A DNA stretch of 64,000 nt, taken from positions 1 to 64,000 of the forward strand of contig CAYPNP010000008.1 in NCBI GenBank assembly GCA_964412195.1, written 5' to 3'. A model generated the notes under the pieces. That model saw nothing but the letters and a program-made list of their open reading frames with translations. It had not been told where the DNA came from and did no database searches. Position numbers and translations under genes: made by a program. Positions 43,965 through 52,735 of this stretch are shown here, piece after piece. Position 1 is the stretch's first letter. Every line of letters begins with the position of its first letter. Source of the stretch: CAYPNP01 sp964412195. Lineage in GTDB: Bacteria; Acidobacteriota; JAAYUB01.

Positions 43965-44040
43965 GGAGTCCCCCCCTCGGGTTGGTCTGGCGAGCCCCGG
44001 CGACGCCGGCGGTCCGGCGGGCGAAATGATCCGTCAGGCG

Positions 44041-44081
44041 CCGATCTCCGGTCATCGGTCACCCGTCACCGGTCCCCCGTC
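44041..44081. repeat. GGTCACCGGTC-type short-period repeat in the dnaE leader
   Basis: Four to five imperfect units of the kind CCGGTCATCGGTCACCCGTCACCGG fill about 40 bases between the dnaE promoter and its ATG. The gap 43965-44269 otherwise holds only the promoter and no gene. Confidence 0.6.
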
Positions 44082-44106
44082 GGATTCTCTCGAACTCACC
44101 AAACCC

Positions 44107-44133
44107 ATTATAGACATTTTTCCGGAAGGGCAA
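44107..44133 (-). promoter_or_regulatory. Probable dnaE promoter
   Basis: On the minus strand a perfect TATAAT is preceded by TTGCCC with a short 15-base spacer. No better -35 is seen. Confidence 0.5.
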
Positions 44134-44269
44134 GAACGAAAAGAAGGTGAATTCATTTTTCTTGCAATCTATTGTAAAAAGACATGTTGCGCAGACACGA
44201 AGTCCAGTCGCCTTATTCGGCCGGACAATTCCGGGGAATGCCGCCCGCCGGCTCTTTCATCAACGCGGC

Positions 44270-44968
44270 TCACTCCTCGCCCACCTGCAGCCGGTATCCC
44301 ACGCCCGGTTCGGTGACGATGTGGCGCGGCCGGCCGGGGTCGGCTTCGATCTTCCGGCGCAGGTTGCTGATATTGACCCGCAACAGGTGGCTGTCATCGG
44401 CATACCCCGGTCCCCACACCTTGACCAGGATCTGGCGGTGGGTGAACACTTTCCCGGCCTGGGTAACGAAGAGCCGCAACAGGTCGAACTCGTTCGGAGT
44501 CAGCGCCACCGTCCGGCCGGCCACCTTCACCCGGCGCTGGGGCAGGTCCACCTCCAGGTCGCCCGAGCGGAACAACGGTTCGGCCACGCCGGCCGGCGTC
44601 TGCCGGAGCGCCGCGCGCATCCGGGCCAGCAGTTCGCCGGTTCCAAACGGCTTGGTCACATAATCGGCGGCGCCGGCGTCCAGGGCCGCGATCTTCTCCT
44701 CCTCCCCCTCGCGCACCGACAGGACGATCACAGGGACGTCCGACCACTCGCGCAGCCGCTTCAGCACCTCCAGGCCGTCCAGATCGGGCAGCCCGAGATC
44801 GAGAATGACGAGGTCGGGCCGGCCGGCCGCGGCCGCCGCCAGGGCATCGCCGCCGCGATCCGCCTCCAGGACCTCCGCCCCGTGTGCCGTGAGGATGGTG
44901 CCGAGGAAGCGCCGGATCGCCCGCTCGTCATCCACAACCAGGATCTTGTGGCCCTTGAGTTCCGTCAT
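44270..44968 (-). CDS. kdpE: KdpE response regulator
   Basis: 232 residues. The receiver domain has the acidic pair (LVVDDE), the phospho-acceptor Asp in LVILDLGLPDLDG, and the conserved Lys in YVTKPFGTGEL. The C-terminal OmpR/PhoB winged helix has the KdpE-like ending (KVFTHRQILVKVWGPGYADDSHLLRVNISNLRRKIEADPGRPRHIVTEPGVGYRL). Its ATG overlaps the kdpD stop (ATGA), so the sensor and regulator are coupled. It should switch on the kdp genes during K+ limitation. Confidence 0.97.
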   Translation of the reverse strand: MTELKGHKILVVDDERAIRRFLGTILTAHGAEVLEADRGGDALAAAAAGRPDLVILDLGLPDLDGLEVLKRLREWSDVPVIVLSVREGEEEKIAALDAGAADYVTKPFGTGELLARMRAALRQTPAGVAEPLFRSGDLEVDLPQRRVKVAGRTVALTPNEFDLLRLFVTQAGKVFTHRQILVKVWGPGYADDSHLLRVNISNLRRKIEADPGRPRHIVTEPGVGYRLQVGEE

Positions 44969-47664
44969 GACGCCCCTCCGGTTTCCGCCGGACCGTATTC
45001 TCCCCCGGAGACGGCCAGGGGCAGGAAGACGACCAAGCGCGCCCCTCCATCGGGCCGGTTCTCGGCCCGGATCGAGCCCCCGTGCGCGTCGACGATCCCC
45101 CGGCTGATGGCAAGTCCCAGGCCCGTTCCGGCCACGTCGCCGGAACGGCGGGCCCGGTAGAACTTGTCGAAAATCCGGTCCAGATCGTCCTCCGGGATCC
45201 CCGGCCCGCGGTCCGCGACGGACAGTTCCACGCCGTTCTTTACCAGGCGCGCCTGCAGCTCGATGGGCGCTTCCAGCGGCGAGTACTTGATGGAGTTGTC
45301 CAGCAGGTTGGCGATGACCAGCTTCATCAGTACGAAGTCCATGGCCACCATCGGCAGGTCCGGCGGGACCTCGATCCGGACCGGCCGCCCCTCCAGCCGC
45401 CCCGCGAGGGAGGCCGTGGCCGAGCCGAACAGGTCCTGGACGTCGCACGGCTCGAGGCGCGTCCGGAGAACGCCGGCCTCGAGGCGGGACATCTCCAGCA
45501 GGTTCCCGACGAACTGGTTCAGCCGCCCCGCCTCCTCCCAGGCACCTTCCACCAGGTCGCGCCGGTCGGACTCCGGCAGCCGGTCACCCTCATCCCGCAG
45601 GCTGCTGAGCGCGCCCGTGATGGTCACCAGCGGCGTGCGCAGGTCGTGGGAGATGGAACTCAGGATGGCCCGGTGCAGTTTGTCCGCCTCTTCCAGGAGC
45701 TTCGCTTGGCCGGCCTTCCGGGCCAAGGTGATTCGCTCCATCGCCAGGGCGGCCTGATTGGCGAAGGCGTCGAGCAGGGCGGCACGCTCCAGCGGCCGGG
45801 AAGCCGGCCCGTCCTTGAAGCGGACCGCCAGCACGCCCGCGATGCCGCCCATGCCCCGCAGGGGGACGTGCCGCATGGCCGCCGAGCTGAGGGTGTCGGT
45901 GCCCGCGCCGGCCGCACGGCCGTTGTGGAACACCCACTGGGCCACCGCCAGTTCCTTCTCCTCCACGACCAGCCCCGGCGTGGCGCGCAGCACCCTCCAT
46001 TCCGGCGCTCCGGGCACCAGCACCGCCGCCCGGGCTTCGAGAGAATCGCCGACGTGCCGGACCACCGAACCGGCCACCGTTTCCAGGTCGGCCGCGGCGG
46101 CCAGGTCGCGGCTCAACGCATAGAGGCTGGCCGTCTGGGCTTCCCGGGCCTGGACGGCCGCGGCCTGCGCCCGCGCTTTCGCCACCAGCGTGCTGACGAC
46201 GAGGCCGACCGTGAACAGACCGGCGAAGGTGATCAGGTACTGGGTGTCTTCCACGGCCAGGGTGAAGGGAGGCGGGACAAAGAAGAAATCGAAGGCCAGC
46301 ACGCCCAGCAGCGCCGTGAGAATGGCGGACCGGAGCCCAAGGTACAGCGACGCCAGGACCACCGCGAGGAGGTAAATCATGACCAGGTTCGTGGGGGCGA
46401 GGAAGAGGTGGAACACGCTGCACGCCAGCGTAGCCAGCGCCACCAGCCCCACGGCGCCCACGTAGGACACGACGGGGGACCGCCCCCGGGCGGATCGCGA
46501 CCGCTCCCCTCCGTCCGCCGCGGGCGCGATGTCCACCACCACCACGTCGATGGACGGGGTACGGCGGATCAGGCGGTCGACGATGGTCCGGCCCGGCCAG
46601 CCGCCCCGCTTGGGGCGGACCGGTTTGCCGATCACGATCTTGGTGACGTTGCGTTTCCGCGCGAATTCCAGGATCGCGTCCGTGGCGGAATGGGAGGTCA
46701 GCATGGAGACGGTCGCCCCCAGGCTTTCGGCCAGCCGCAGGTCACGCCACACATACTCCCGGTTTTCCTGCACGAGCGGGTCGCTGCCCGGCGTGTCGAC
46801 ATAGACCGCGAGCCACTCCGCCCGCAGCTCGGTGGCCAGGCGGCGCGCCGCCCGGATCAGGCGTTCGCTGTAGGGGCTGCCGCTGACGCAGACCATCAGA
46901 CGCTCCGCCGCCGGCCACGGGCCGGGAATGGCCCGAGACTCCATGTAGGCGCGCATTTCCTCGTCCACCCTCCGGGCGGTCCTTCGGAGGGCAAGTTCCC
47001 GCAGGGCGTTCAGGTTGCCGGGGCGGAAGAATTTTCGGGCGGCATGGGCGGCCTGCTCGGGGATGTAGACCTTTCCCTCGTGCAGCCTCTGCACCAGCTC
47101 CGGCGGCGGCAGGTCCACCAGCTCGATTTCACCGGCCTCGTCCAGGATCCGGTCGGGGACGGTCTCCCGCACGACCACGCCGGTGATCTGGGCCACCACG
47201 TCATTCAGGCTCTCCAGGTGCTGGATGTTGAGGGTGGTGAAGATGTTGATTCCCGCGGCGAGCAGCTCTTCGACGTCCTGCCAGCGCTTGAGGTGGCGCG
47301 CGTCGGGCGCGTTGGTGTGGGCCAGCTCGTCGACCAGAGCCAGCCGTGGCTTCCGCGCCAGGACCGCGTCAAGATCCATCTCCGGGATCCGGATGCCCCG
47401 GTGGGCCGACAGCCGCCGGGGGAGGGCGGGCAATCCGGCCAGCAGGGCCTCGGTCTCCTTCCGCCCGTGCGTCTCCACGAGGGCGGCCACGACATCCTCG
47501 CCGGCGGACAGCCGCAGGCGGGCGGCCTCCAGCATCGCGAAGGTTTTCCCCACGCCCGCGGCGTACCCCAGGAAGATCTTCAGTTTCCCCCGGTTCTCCC
47601 GGCGGTCTTCCGCCTGCATGCGGGCCAGCAGGGCATCCGGATCGGGTCGCTGTCCCTCGGCCAT
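44965..47664 (-). CDS. kdpD: KdpD sensor histidine kinase
   Basis: 899 residues from ATG at 47664 (GAGGAG before it), about the E. coli KdpD length. The N-terminal KdpD domain has Walker A GYAAGVGKTFAML and the ALVDELAHTNAPDARHLKRWQDVEELLAAGINIFTTLNIQHLESLND block. A USP-like domain (about 250-375) and four membrane segments (about 395-500) are followed by GAF, HisKA (SISHDLRTPLVTITGALSSL, His about 674) and HATPase domains (NLLDNSIKYSP, GLGLAISRGIVDAHGG). It senses K+ limitation and osmotic signals and phosphorylates KdpE. Confidence 0.97.
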   Translation of the reverse strand: MAEGQRPDPDALLARMQAEDRRENRGKLKIFLGYAAGVGKTFAMLEAARLRLSAGEDVVAALVETHGRKETEALLAGLPALPRRLSAHRGIRIPEMDLDAVLARKPRLALVDELAHTNAPDARHLKRWQDVEELLAAGINIFTTLNIQHLESLNDVVAQITGVVVRETVPDRILDEAGEIELVDLPPPELVQRLHEGKVYIPEQAAHAARKFFRPGNLNALRELALRRTARRVDEEMRAYMESRAIPGPWPAAERLMVCVSGSPYSERLIRAARRLATELRAEWLAVYVDTPGSDPLVQENREYVWRDLRLAESLGATVSMLTSHSATDAILEFARKRNVTKIVIGKPVRPKRGGWPGRTIVDRLIRRTPSIDVVVVDIAPAADGGERSRSARGRSPVVSYVGAVGLVALATLACSVFHLFLAPTNLVMIYLLAVVLASLYLGLRSAILTALLGVLAFDFFFVPPPFTLAVEDTQYLITFAGLFTVGLVVSTLVAKARAQAAAVQAREAQTASLYALSRDLAAAADLETVAGSVVRHVGDSLEARAAVLVPGAPEWRVLRATPGLVVEEKELAVAQWVFHNGRAAGAGTDTLSSAAMRHVPLRGMGGIAGVLAVRFKDGPASRPLERAALLDAFANQAALAMERITLARKAGQAKLLEEADKLHRAILSSISHDLRTPLVTITGALSSLRDEGDRLPESDRRDLVEGAWEEAGRLNQFVGNLLEMSRLEAGVLRTRLEPCDVQDLFGSATASLAGRLEGRPVRIEVPPDLPMVAMDFVLMKLVIANLLDNSIKYSPLEAPIELQARLVKNGVELSVADRGPGIPEDDLDRIFDKFYRARRSGDVAGTGLGLAISRGIVDAHGGSIRAENRPDGGARLVVFLPLAVSGGEYGPAETGGAS

Positions 47665-47737
47665 GTCACGCTCCTCGGTTCGCCGAACGGGCGGCAGGAC
47701 GGGATTCCGCCGCTTCGTGTCCCGCCGCAATCGTGGG

Positions 47738-48388
47738 TCATCCGCCGGAATCACTGCGGATGATTGTATCATTGTTCGCGAGGTGCGCGGAATTCAGGGT
47801 TCGGCAGCCGGTGAGCCGGTCCAGGGCCAGATTCAGCTCCAGTACGTTCACCCGCGGTTCTCCCAGCACGCCGAGCTGGCGGCCTGCCGTCATCCGGTTC
47901 ACCAGATCCCGGAGCTTGGCCTCGGAGACGTCCCGCGCCTGGGCCACCCGCGGCACCTGGTAGAGCGCCGCGGCCGGGCTGATATCCGGATCCAGGCCGC
48001 TCCCCGACGCAGTCAGCAGGTCCGCAGGAATGACTGTCCCGCCGGCCGGGTCGCCGGCGCGAAGCCGGGCGGCACGGGCTCGCACGGTCCGGGCCAGGTC
48101 CGGATTGGAAGGCCCCAGGTTCGCCCCCCCCGAGGCGGCCCCGTTGCAGGGCGGGCGGGTGGCCGAGGGGCGGCCCCAAAAATAGGCCGGGTCGTGGAAA
48201 TCCTGGCCGATCAGCCGGGAGCCCACGACAATCTCTCCCTCGCGGATCAGGCTCCCGTCCGCCCGACCGGGGAACACCGCCTGGGCGATTCCGGTGACCA
48301 GCAACGGGTACAGGACGCCGGTCACCAGCGAGAGCAGGCCGAAAAGGAGCAGGGCCGGCTTGAGGCTCGCGCGGATCTCGTGCAGCAT
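47738..48388 (-). CDS. kdpC: KdpC, K+-transporting ATPase subunit C
   Basis: 216 residues. One N-terminal membrane segment (LLLFGLLSLVTGVLYPLLVTGI), then the extracytoplasmic part with GSRLIGQDFHDPAYFWGRPSAT, SGGANLGPSNPDL, 'ADLLTASGSGLDPDISPAAALYQVPRVA' and NVLELNLALD. KdpC is the accessory subunit that helps bind ATP or stabilise the KdpFABC complex. It is about 21 bases downstream of kdpB and 73 bases ahead of kdpD. Confidence 0.97.
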   Translation of the reverse strand: MLHEIRASLKPALLLFGLLSLVTGVLYPLLVTGIAQAVFPGRADGSLIREGEIVVGSRLIGQDFHDPAYFWGRPSATRPPCNGAASGGANLGPSNPDLARTVRARAARLRAGDPAGGTVIPADLLTASGSGLDPDISPAAALYQVPRVAQARDVSEAKLRDLVNRMTAGRQLGVLGEPRVNVLELNLALDRLTGCRTLNSAHLANNDTIIRSDSGG

Positions 48389-48409
48389 GGAGCACCTCCT
48401 TCTCCCGGC

Positions 48410-50590
48410 TCAACCCAGCGCCGCCAGGAGGAGATCAATCAGCTTGATGCCTATGAACGGCGCGACCAGTCCGCCCAGCCCGTAGATCAGCAGGTTGTCG
48501 CGGAGCAGGCGGGCGGCGCTGCGCGGCCGGTACGGGATGCCGCGCAGGGCCAGCGGGATCAGGCAGACGATAATCAAGGCGTTGAAGATCACGGCCGACA
48601 GGATCGGGTGCGACAGCCCCAGCACGTTCAGGACGCCCAGCGCCGGGTAGGTGGAGGCAAAGGCGGCAGGGATGATGGCGAAGTACTTGGCCACATCGTT
48701 GGCGATGCTGAACGTGGTCAGCGCCCCGCGGGTCATGAGCATCTGCTTGCCCGTCTCCACGATCTCGATGAGCTTGGTGGGATTGCTGTCCAGGTCGATC
48801 ATGTTGGCCGCCTCGCGCGCCGGCTGGGTGCCCGTGTTCATCGCCACGGCCACGTCGGCCTGGGCCAGGGCCGGGGCGTCATTGGTCCCGTCGCCGGTCA
48901 TCGCCACGAGGCGGCCCTCGGCCTGGTGCCGCCGGATCAGGGCCAGCTTGGCCTCGGGAGTGGCCTGGGCCAGGAAGTCGTCCACGCCGGCCTCGGCGGC
49001 GATCGCCGCGGCCGTCAGCGGGTTGTCGCCGGTGATCATCACCGTCTGGATGCCCATCCGCCGGAGCTGCCCGAACCGTTCCCGGATGCCTCCCTTGACG
49101 ATGTCCTTCAGGTGGATCACCCCGACGGCCCGCCCGTTGCGGGCGACCACCAGCGGAGTGCCGCCCCCGCGGGCGATGCGCTCCACCACCGCATCCAGCC
49201 CCGGCGGGACGGCGTTCCCGCCGGCTTCGACCAGCGCCCGGATGGCGTCCGGCGCGCCCTTTCGGACGGACAGGCCGTCCACGTCCACTCCGCTCAGGCG
49301 CGTCTGGGCGGAGAACGGCACGAAGCGCATCGACTTTCCGTCCGGCTGGTGGACCGGCCGGCCGCGCAGTCCGAACTTGTCCTTCACCAGCACCACGATG
49401 CTGCGGCCTTCCGGCGTCTCGTCGGCCAGCGAGGCTAGTTGGGCCAGCTCCGCCAGCTCGGCGGGGGCGACCCCGTCCGCCGGGACCAGGGCCACCGCCT
49501 GCCGGTTGCCGAGGGTGATGGTGCCGGTCTTGTCCAGCAGCAGGACGTCCACGTCGCCCGCCGCCTCCACGGCCCGGCCGGACAGAGCGATGACGTTGCG
49601 GCGGATCAGCCGGTCCATGCCGGCGATGCCGATAGCGCTGAGGAGCCCGCCGATTGTCGTGGGGATCAGGCACACCAGCAGCGCCGCCAGCGCCGTGATG
49701 GAGACCGGCTCGCCGCGGCCGGCGGTCCGCACGGCGTACATGGAAAAAGGCAGGAGCGTCGCGCAGACCAGGAGAAACACCAGCGTGAAACCGGCCAGCA
49801 GGATCCCCAGGGCGATTTCGTTGGGCGTCTTTTGCCGCCGGGCCCCCTCCACCAGAGCGATCATCCGGTCGAGGAAGCCCGCCCCCGGTTCCGCGCTCAC
49901 CCGGACCACCAGCCAGTCGGAGAGCACCCGCGTCCCGCCCGTGACGGCGCTGCGGTCCCCGCCCGACTCACGGATCACCGGCGCGCTCTCGCCGGTGACG
50001 GCGCTCTCGTCCACGGAAGCCACGCCCGCCACCACCTCGCCGTCGGCGGGTATGACGTCGCCCGCCTCGGCCAGGAACAACTCGCCGCGACGCAGTTCCG
50101 TGGAGGAGACCCGCCGCCAGGAAGCGGCAGATGGCGGCTGGCCGTCCGACGGTGCATGGCCCTCCGCCAGGCGCTTCGCCGGCGTGTCCCTGCGGGTGCG
50201 CCGCAGGGCTTCCGCCTGGGCCTTGCCCCGGCCCTCCGCCAGGGCTTCGGCGAAGTTGGCGAACAGGACGGTGATCCACAGCCACACGGCGACCCAGAAG
50301 ATGAAGGCGGCCGGCGCCTCCGCCCACCCGGCCAGGGCACCGAGCCAGAGTCCCGTGGTCAGGACGCTGACGACCTCCACCACCAGCATGACGGGATTGC
50401 GAACCATCCGGCGGGGATCCAGCTTGCAGAAGGCATCCGCCAGGGCCCGCCCGTACAGGTCCCGCGGCCGGGTCTGCCGGCGGGGGGACGAGCCGGATTC
50501 CTGCGCTCCCGGGCCCACTGCCGGAAAAGTCGGGGGCATGGATGGACCGGTATCTTGGAGTTCTCTTCGTTCATGCGCCGGATTGGACAT
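48410..50590 (-). CDS. kdpB: KdpB, K+-transporting P-type ATPase
   Basis: 726 residues. A P-type ATPase with phosphorylation motif VLLLDKTGTITLGNR, the actuator motif SAVTGESAPVIRESG, the hinge MTGDGTNDAPALAQADVAVAMNTGTQPA, and KdpB-specific 'FSIANDVAKYFAIIPA' at the membrane end. The N-terminal extension before the first membrane segment is about 70 residues and low in order. ATG at 50590 with GGAGG seven bases ahead is preferred; GTG at 50608 would overlap the kdpA stop (GTGA). KdpB hydrolyses ATP to drive K+ import through KdpA. Confidence 0.97.
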   Translation of the reverse strand: MSNPAHERRELQDTGPSMPPTFPAVGPGAQESGSSPRRQTRPRDLYGRALADAFCKLDPRRMVRNPVMLVVEVVSVLTTGLWLGALAGWAEAPAAFIFWVAVWLWITVLFANFAEALAEGRGKAQAEALRRTRRDTPAKRLAEGHAPSDGQPPSAASWRRVSSTELRRGELFLAEAGDVIPADGEVVAGVASVDESAVTGESAPVIRESGGDRSAVTGGTRVLSDWLVVRVSAEPGAGFLDRMIALVEGARRQKTPNEIALGILLAGFTLVFLLVCATLLPFSMYAVRTAGRGEPVSITALAALLVCLIPTTIGGLLSAIGIAGMDRLIRRNVIALSGRAVEAAGDVDVLLLDKTGTITLGNRQAVALVPADGVAPAELAELAQLASLADETPEGRSIVVLVKDKFGLRGRPVHQPDGKSMRFVPFSAQTRLSGVDVDGLSVRKGAPDAIRALVEAGGNAVPPGLDAVVERIARGGGTPLVVARNGRAVGVIHLKDIVKGGIRERFGQLRRMGIQTVMITGDNPLTAAAIAAEAGVDDFLAQATPEAKLALIRRHQAEGRLVAMTGDGTNDAPALAQADVAVAMNTGTQPAREAANMIDLDSNPTKLIEIVETGKQMLMTRGALTTFSIANDVAKYFAIIPAAFASTYPALGVLNVLGLSHPILSAVIFNALIIVCLIPLALRGIPYRPRSAARLLRDNLLIYGLGGLVAPFIGIKLIDLLLAALG

Positions 50591-50604
50591 CTTCACTTCC
50601 TCCG

Positions 50605-52332
50605 TCACCGCAACAGCAACTGCTCCACGATGGGGCCCAGCGCCAGCGCCGGCAGGAAGCTGAGCGCCCCGACCATGACCACCACGGCGATCAGCCAGGC
50701 AACGAACAGCGGCCCGTCTGTGGGCAGCGTTCCAACGGATGCGGCCAGCTTTTTTTTCTCCGCCAGCGAGCCGGCGATGGCCAGCGTGAAGACGATGAGC
50801 CAGTAGCGGCTCACCAGCATGGCCAACCCGAGCACCGGGTTGTAGAACGGGGTGTTGGCGTTCAGGCCGGCGAAGGCGCTGCCGTTGTTGTTGCCGGCTG
50901 AGGAGAAGGCGTACAGGATTTCGGAAAATCCGTGCGGGCCGGGGTTGGCCGCCGACGCGAGCGCGGCCGGCACCAGCACCGCCCCTGCTGTCCCTACCAG
51001 CACCAGCAGGATCGGCACCAGGATGGACAGGGAGGCCATCTTCATCTCAAAGGCCTCGATCTTCTTGCCCAGGTACTCGGGTGTGCGGCCCACCATCAGC
51101 CCGGCGACGAACACGGCGATGATGGCGAAGATCAGCATCCCGTAGAGGCCGGAACCCACCCCGCCGTACACGACCTCGCCCAACTGCATCAGCCACAGGG
51201 GCACCAGGCCGCCGAGCGGCAGGAACGAGTCATGCATGGAGTTGACCGATCCGTTGGATGCCGCCGTCGTGGCGACGGCCCACACCACCGAGTTGGCGAC
51301 ACCGAAGCGGACCTCTTTGCCTTCCAGGTTCGCCGCTGCCGACCCGACGCCGCCGTTCGCCTTCACCAGCCCAGGTGCAGGGGCCGTTTCCGCCCAGAGA
51401 GCCAGGCCGAGCATGGCGGTGAACAGCACGGTCATGGCCGCGAGGATGGCCCATCCCTGGCGGGGTTCGCCCACCATGCGCCCGAAGGTGCAGCAGAGGG
51501 CGGCGGGGATCAGCAGGATCGCCAGCATCTCCAGGAAATTCGACAGCGGCGTCGGGTTTTCGAACGGATGGGCGGAATTGGCGTTGAAGAAGCCGCCGCC
51601 GTTGGTGCCCAGTTGCTTGATGGCGACCTGGGAAGCGGCGGGGCCGCGGGCGATTCCCTGCCCGCCGATCCGGCGCCCGTCCGGGCCGGTCTCCGGATCC
51701 AGCACCTTCACCGTGACCGGTCCGTCGAAGGTCTGCACCACTCCCTGGCTCGTCAGGATCACCGCCAGCGCCACCGAGAGGGGCAGCAGGATGTACAGCG
51801 TCGAGCGCACCAGATCCACCCAGAAATTGCCGATCAGCCGGGTGCCGTGCCGGACGAATCCCCGGACGAAGGCCGCCAGCACTGCCATCCCCGTGGCGGC
51901 GGACACGAAATTCTGCACCGTCAGTCCCAGCATCTGGGTCAGGTAGCTCAGGGTGGTTTCGCCGCCGTACCCCTGCCAGTTGGTGTTGGTGGCGAAGCTG
52001 ACCGCCGTGTTGAAGGCGGAAAGCGGCTCCACGGCGGGGAGCCCGGCTGGATTGAGCGTCAGCAACGGTTGGAGCCGCTGCAGCGCGTACACTGCCAGCG
52101 CGCCCAGCAGGTTGAAAAGGAGGACCGCCGTGGTGTACTGCCGCCAGCCCATCTCCCGCTCCGGCTGGATCCCGGATAGGCGGTACAGCACGCGTTCCAC
52201 CGGGGCCAGCACCGGGTGAAGCAAGGTCCGCTTCCCCTCGTACACGCGGGCCATGAATTCCCCCAGGGGCTTGGCCAGCGCCAGCAGAACCCCGAGGTAC
52301 AGCAGCACCTGCAGCCAATCCATCGCGGTCAT
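50605..52332 (-). CDS. kdpA: KdpA, K+-channel-like subunit
   Basis: 575 residues. About ten membrane segments and four pore loops: NTNWQGYGGETTLSYLTQM, QLGTNGGGFFNANSAHPFENP, 'WAVATTAASNGSVNSMHDSF', and FSSAGNNNGSAFAGL, which form the high-affinity K+ selectivity filter. The ATG at 52332 overlaps the kdpF stop (ATGA), with GGAGG in front. Two in-frame ATGs (52332 and 52323) exist; the first has the better spacing. Confidence 0.97.
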   Translation of the reverse strand: MTAMDWLQVLLYLGVLLALAKPLGEFMARVYEGKRTLLHPVLAPVERVLYRLSGIQPEREMGWRQYTTAVLLFNLLGALAVYALQRLQPLLTLNPAGLPAVEPLSAFNTAVSFATNTNWQGYGGETTLSYLTQMLGLTVQNFVSAATGMAVLAAFVRGFVRHGTRLIGNFWVDLVRSTLYILLPLSVALAVILTSQGVVQTFDGPVTVKVLDPETGPDGRRIGGQGIARGPAASQVAIKQLGTNGGGFFNANSAHPFENPTPLSNFLEMLAILLIPAALCCTFGRMVGEPRQGWAILAAMTVLFTAMLGLALWAETAPAPGLVKANGGVGSAAANLEGKEVRFGVANSVVWAVATTAASNGSVNSMHDSFLPLGGLVPLWLMQLGEVVYGGVGSGLYGMLIFAIIAVFVAGLMVGRTPEYLGKKIEAFEMKMASLSILVPILLVLVGTAGAVLVPAALASAANPGPHGFSEILYAFSSAGNNNGSAFAGLNANTPFYNPVLGLAMLVSRYWLIVFTLAIAGSLAEKKKLAASVGTLPTDGPLFVAWLIAVVVMVGALSFLPALALGPIVEQLLLR

Positions 52333-52421
52333 GAGAAATCCTCCGGTCGGAGCAATGCCCACAGGAGATAGAGGAACATGGCCGTTGAGATCAGTCCCGC
52401 CACCGCGTACAGCCAGTTCAT
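52329..52421 (-). CDS. kdpF: KdpF small membrane subunit
   Basis: 30 residues with one membrane segment (LYAVAGLISTAMFLYLLWAL) and the typical C-terminal ending (LLRPEDFS). KdpF stabilises the KdpABC complex. GAGGAGGGCGAG precedes the ATG at 52421, and its stop overlaps the kdpA start. Confidence 0.93.
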   Translation of the reverse strand: MNWLYAVAGLISTAMFLYLLWALLRPEDFS

Positions 52422-52450
52422 CTCGCCCTCCTCATTCAAATCCCGCCGAC

Positions 52451-52540
52451 TTACTTCCGGAGCCGTTGGCAGCCGCCGGCCAGCCATTCCGTCATCAGGA
52501 AAAAGACGGCGATCGCGAGCAGTAACGCCAGGTCGGTCAT
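52451..52540 (-). CDS. 29-residue membrane microprotein heading the kdp operon
   Basis: A 29-codon ORF, ATG at 52540 and TAA at 52451, with a strong GGAGG seven bases before the ATG. The product starts MTDLALLLAIAVFFLM, one membrane helix, and ends in a short Cys/Arg/Lys tail (AGGCQRLRK). It sits 29 bases upstream of kdpF on the same strand, so it is probably the first gene of the operon. Small unnamed ORFs before kdpF are seen in other kdp operons as well, to my recollection; no function is established. It could be a regulatory or subunit-like microprotein. It is too short to be called reliably by length alone; the start and ribosome-binding site are the main support. Confidence 0.65.
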   Translation of the reverse strand: MTDLALLLAIAVFFLMTEWLAGGCQRLRK

Positions 52541-52582
52541 GCCGGTTCCTCCACTCATCCGGGACCAGCATAGCCCGCCGCG

Positions 52583-52631
52583 GGTCAAGGCGGTCTCAAA
52601 TCCCCGGCCGGATGGGTCAAGAAACGGTCAA
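52583..52631 (-). promoter_or_regulatory. Three phased TTGACC repeats upstream of kdp
   Basis: The minus strand has TTGACC (GGTCAA on plus) at 52583-52588, 52615-52620 and 52626-52631. The spacings are 32 and 11 bases, about three and one helical turns. They lie 43-91 bases before the first kdp start, where KdpE would be expected to bind, and could also supply -35 elements. No clear -10 partner was fixed. Confidence 0.4.
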
Positions 52632-52735
52632 GATTGTCTTCCTCCCGGATTCCGTTGGACATTCGCGGGTGCGTCTGAGAAAATCCGACCTGTCCTAATG
52701 CCATCGGATCGAAGAGGCGAAAGGAGTTGCCGGTC

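Noticed and set aside
39762..44150. A 1462-codon open frame on the plus strand
   Set aside because: It is antisense to dnaE and the binding-protein gene, has no recognisable domain, and long antisense frames are expected in GC-rich DNA.
45082..47763. An 893-codon plus-strand frame opposite kdpD
   Set aside because: kdpD is certain by its motifs; the opposite frame shows no family and is Arg/Gln/Gly/His-rich.
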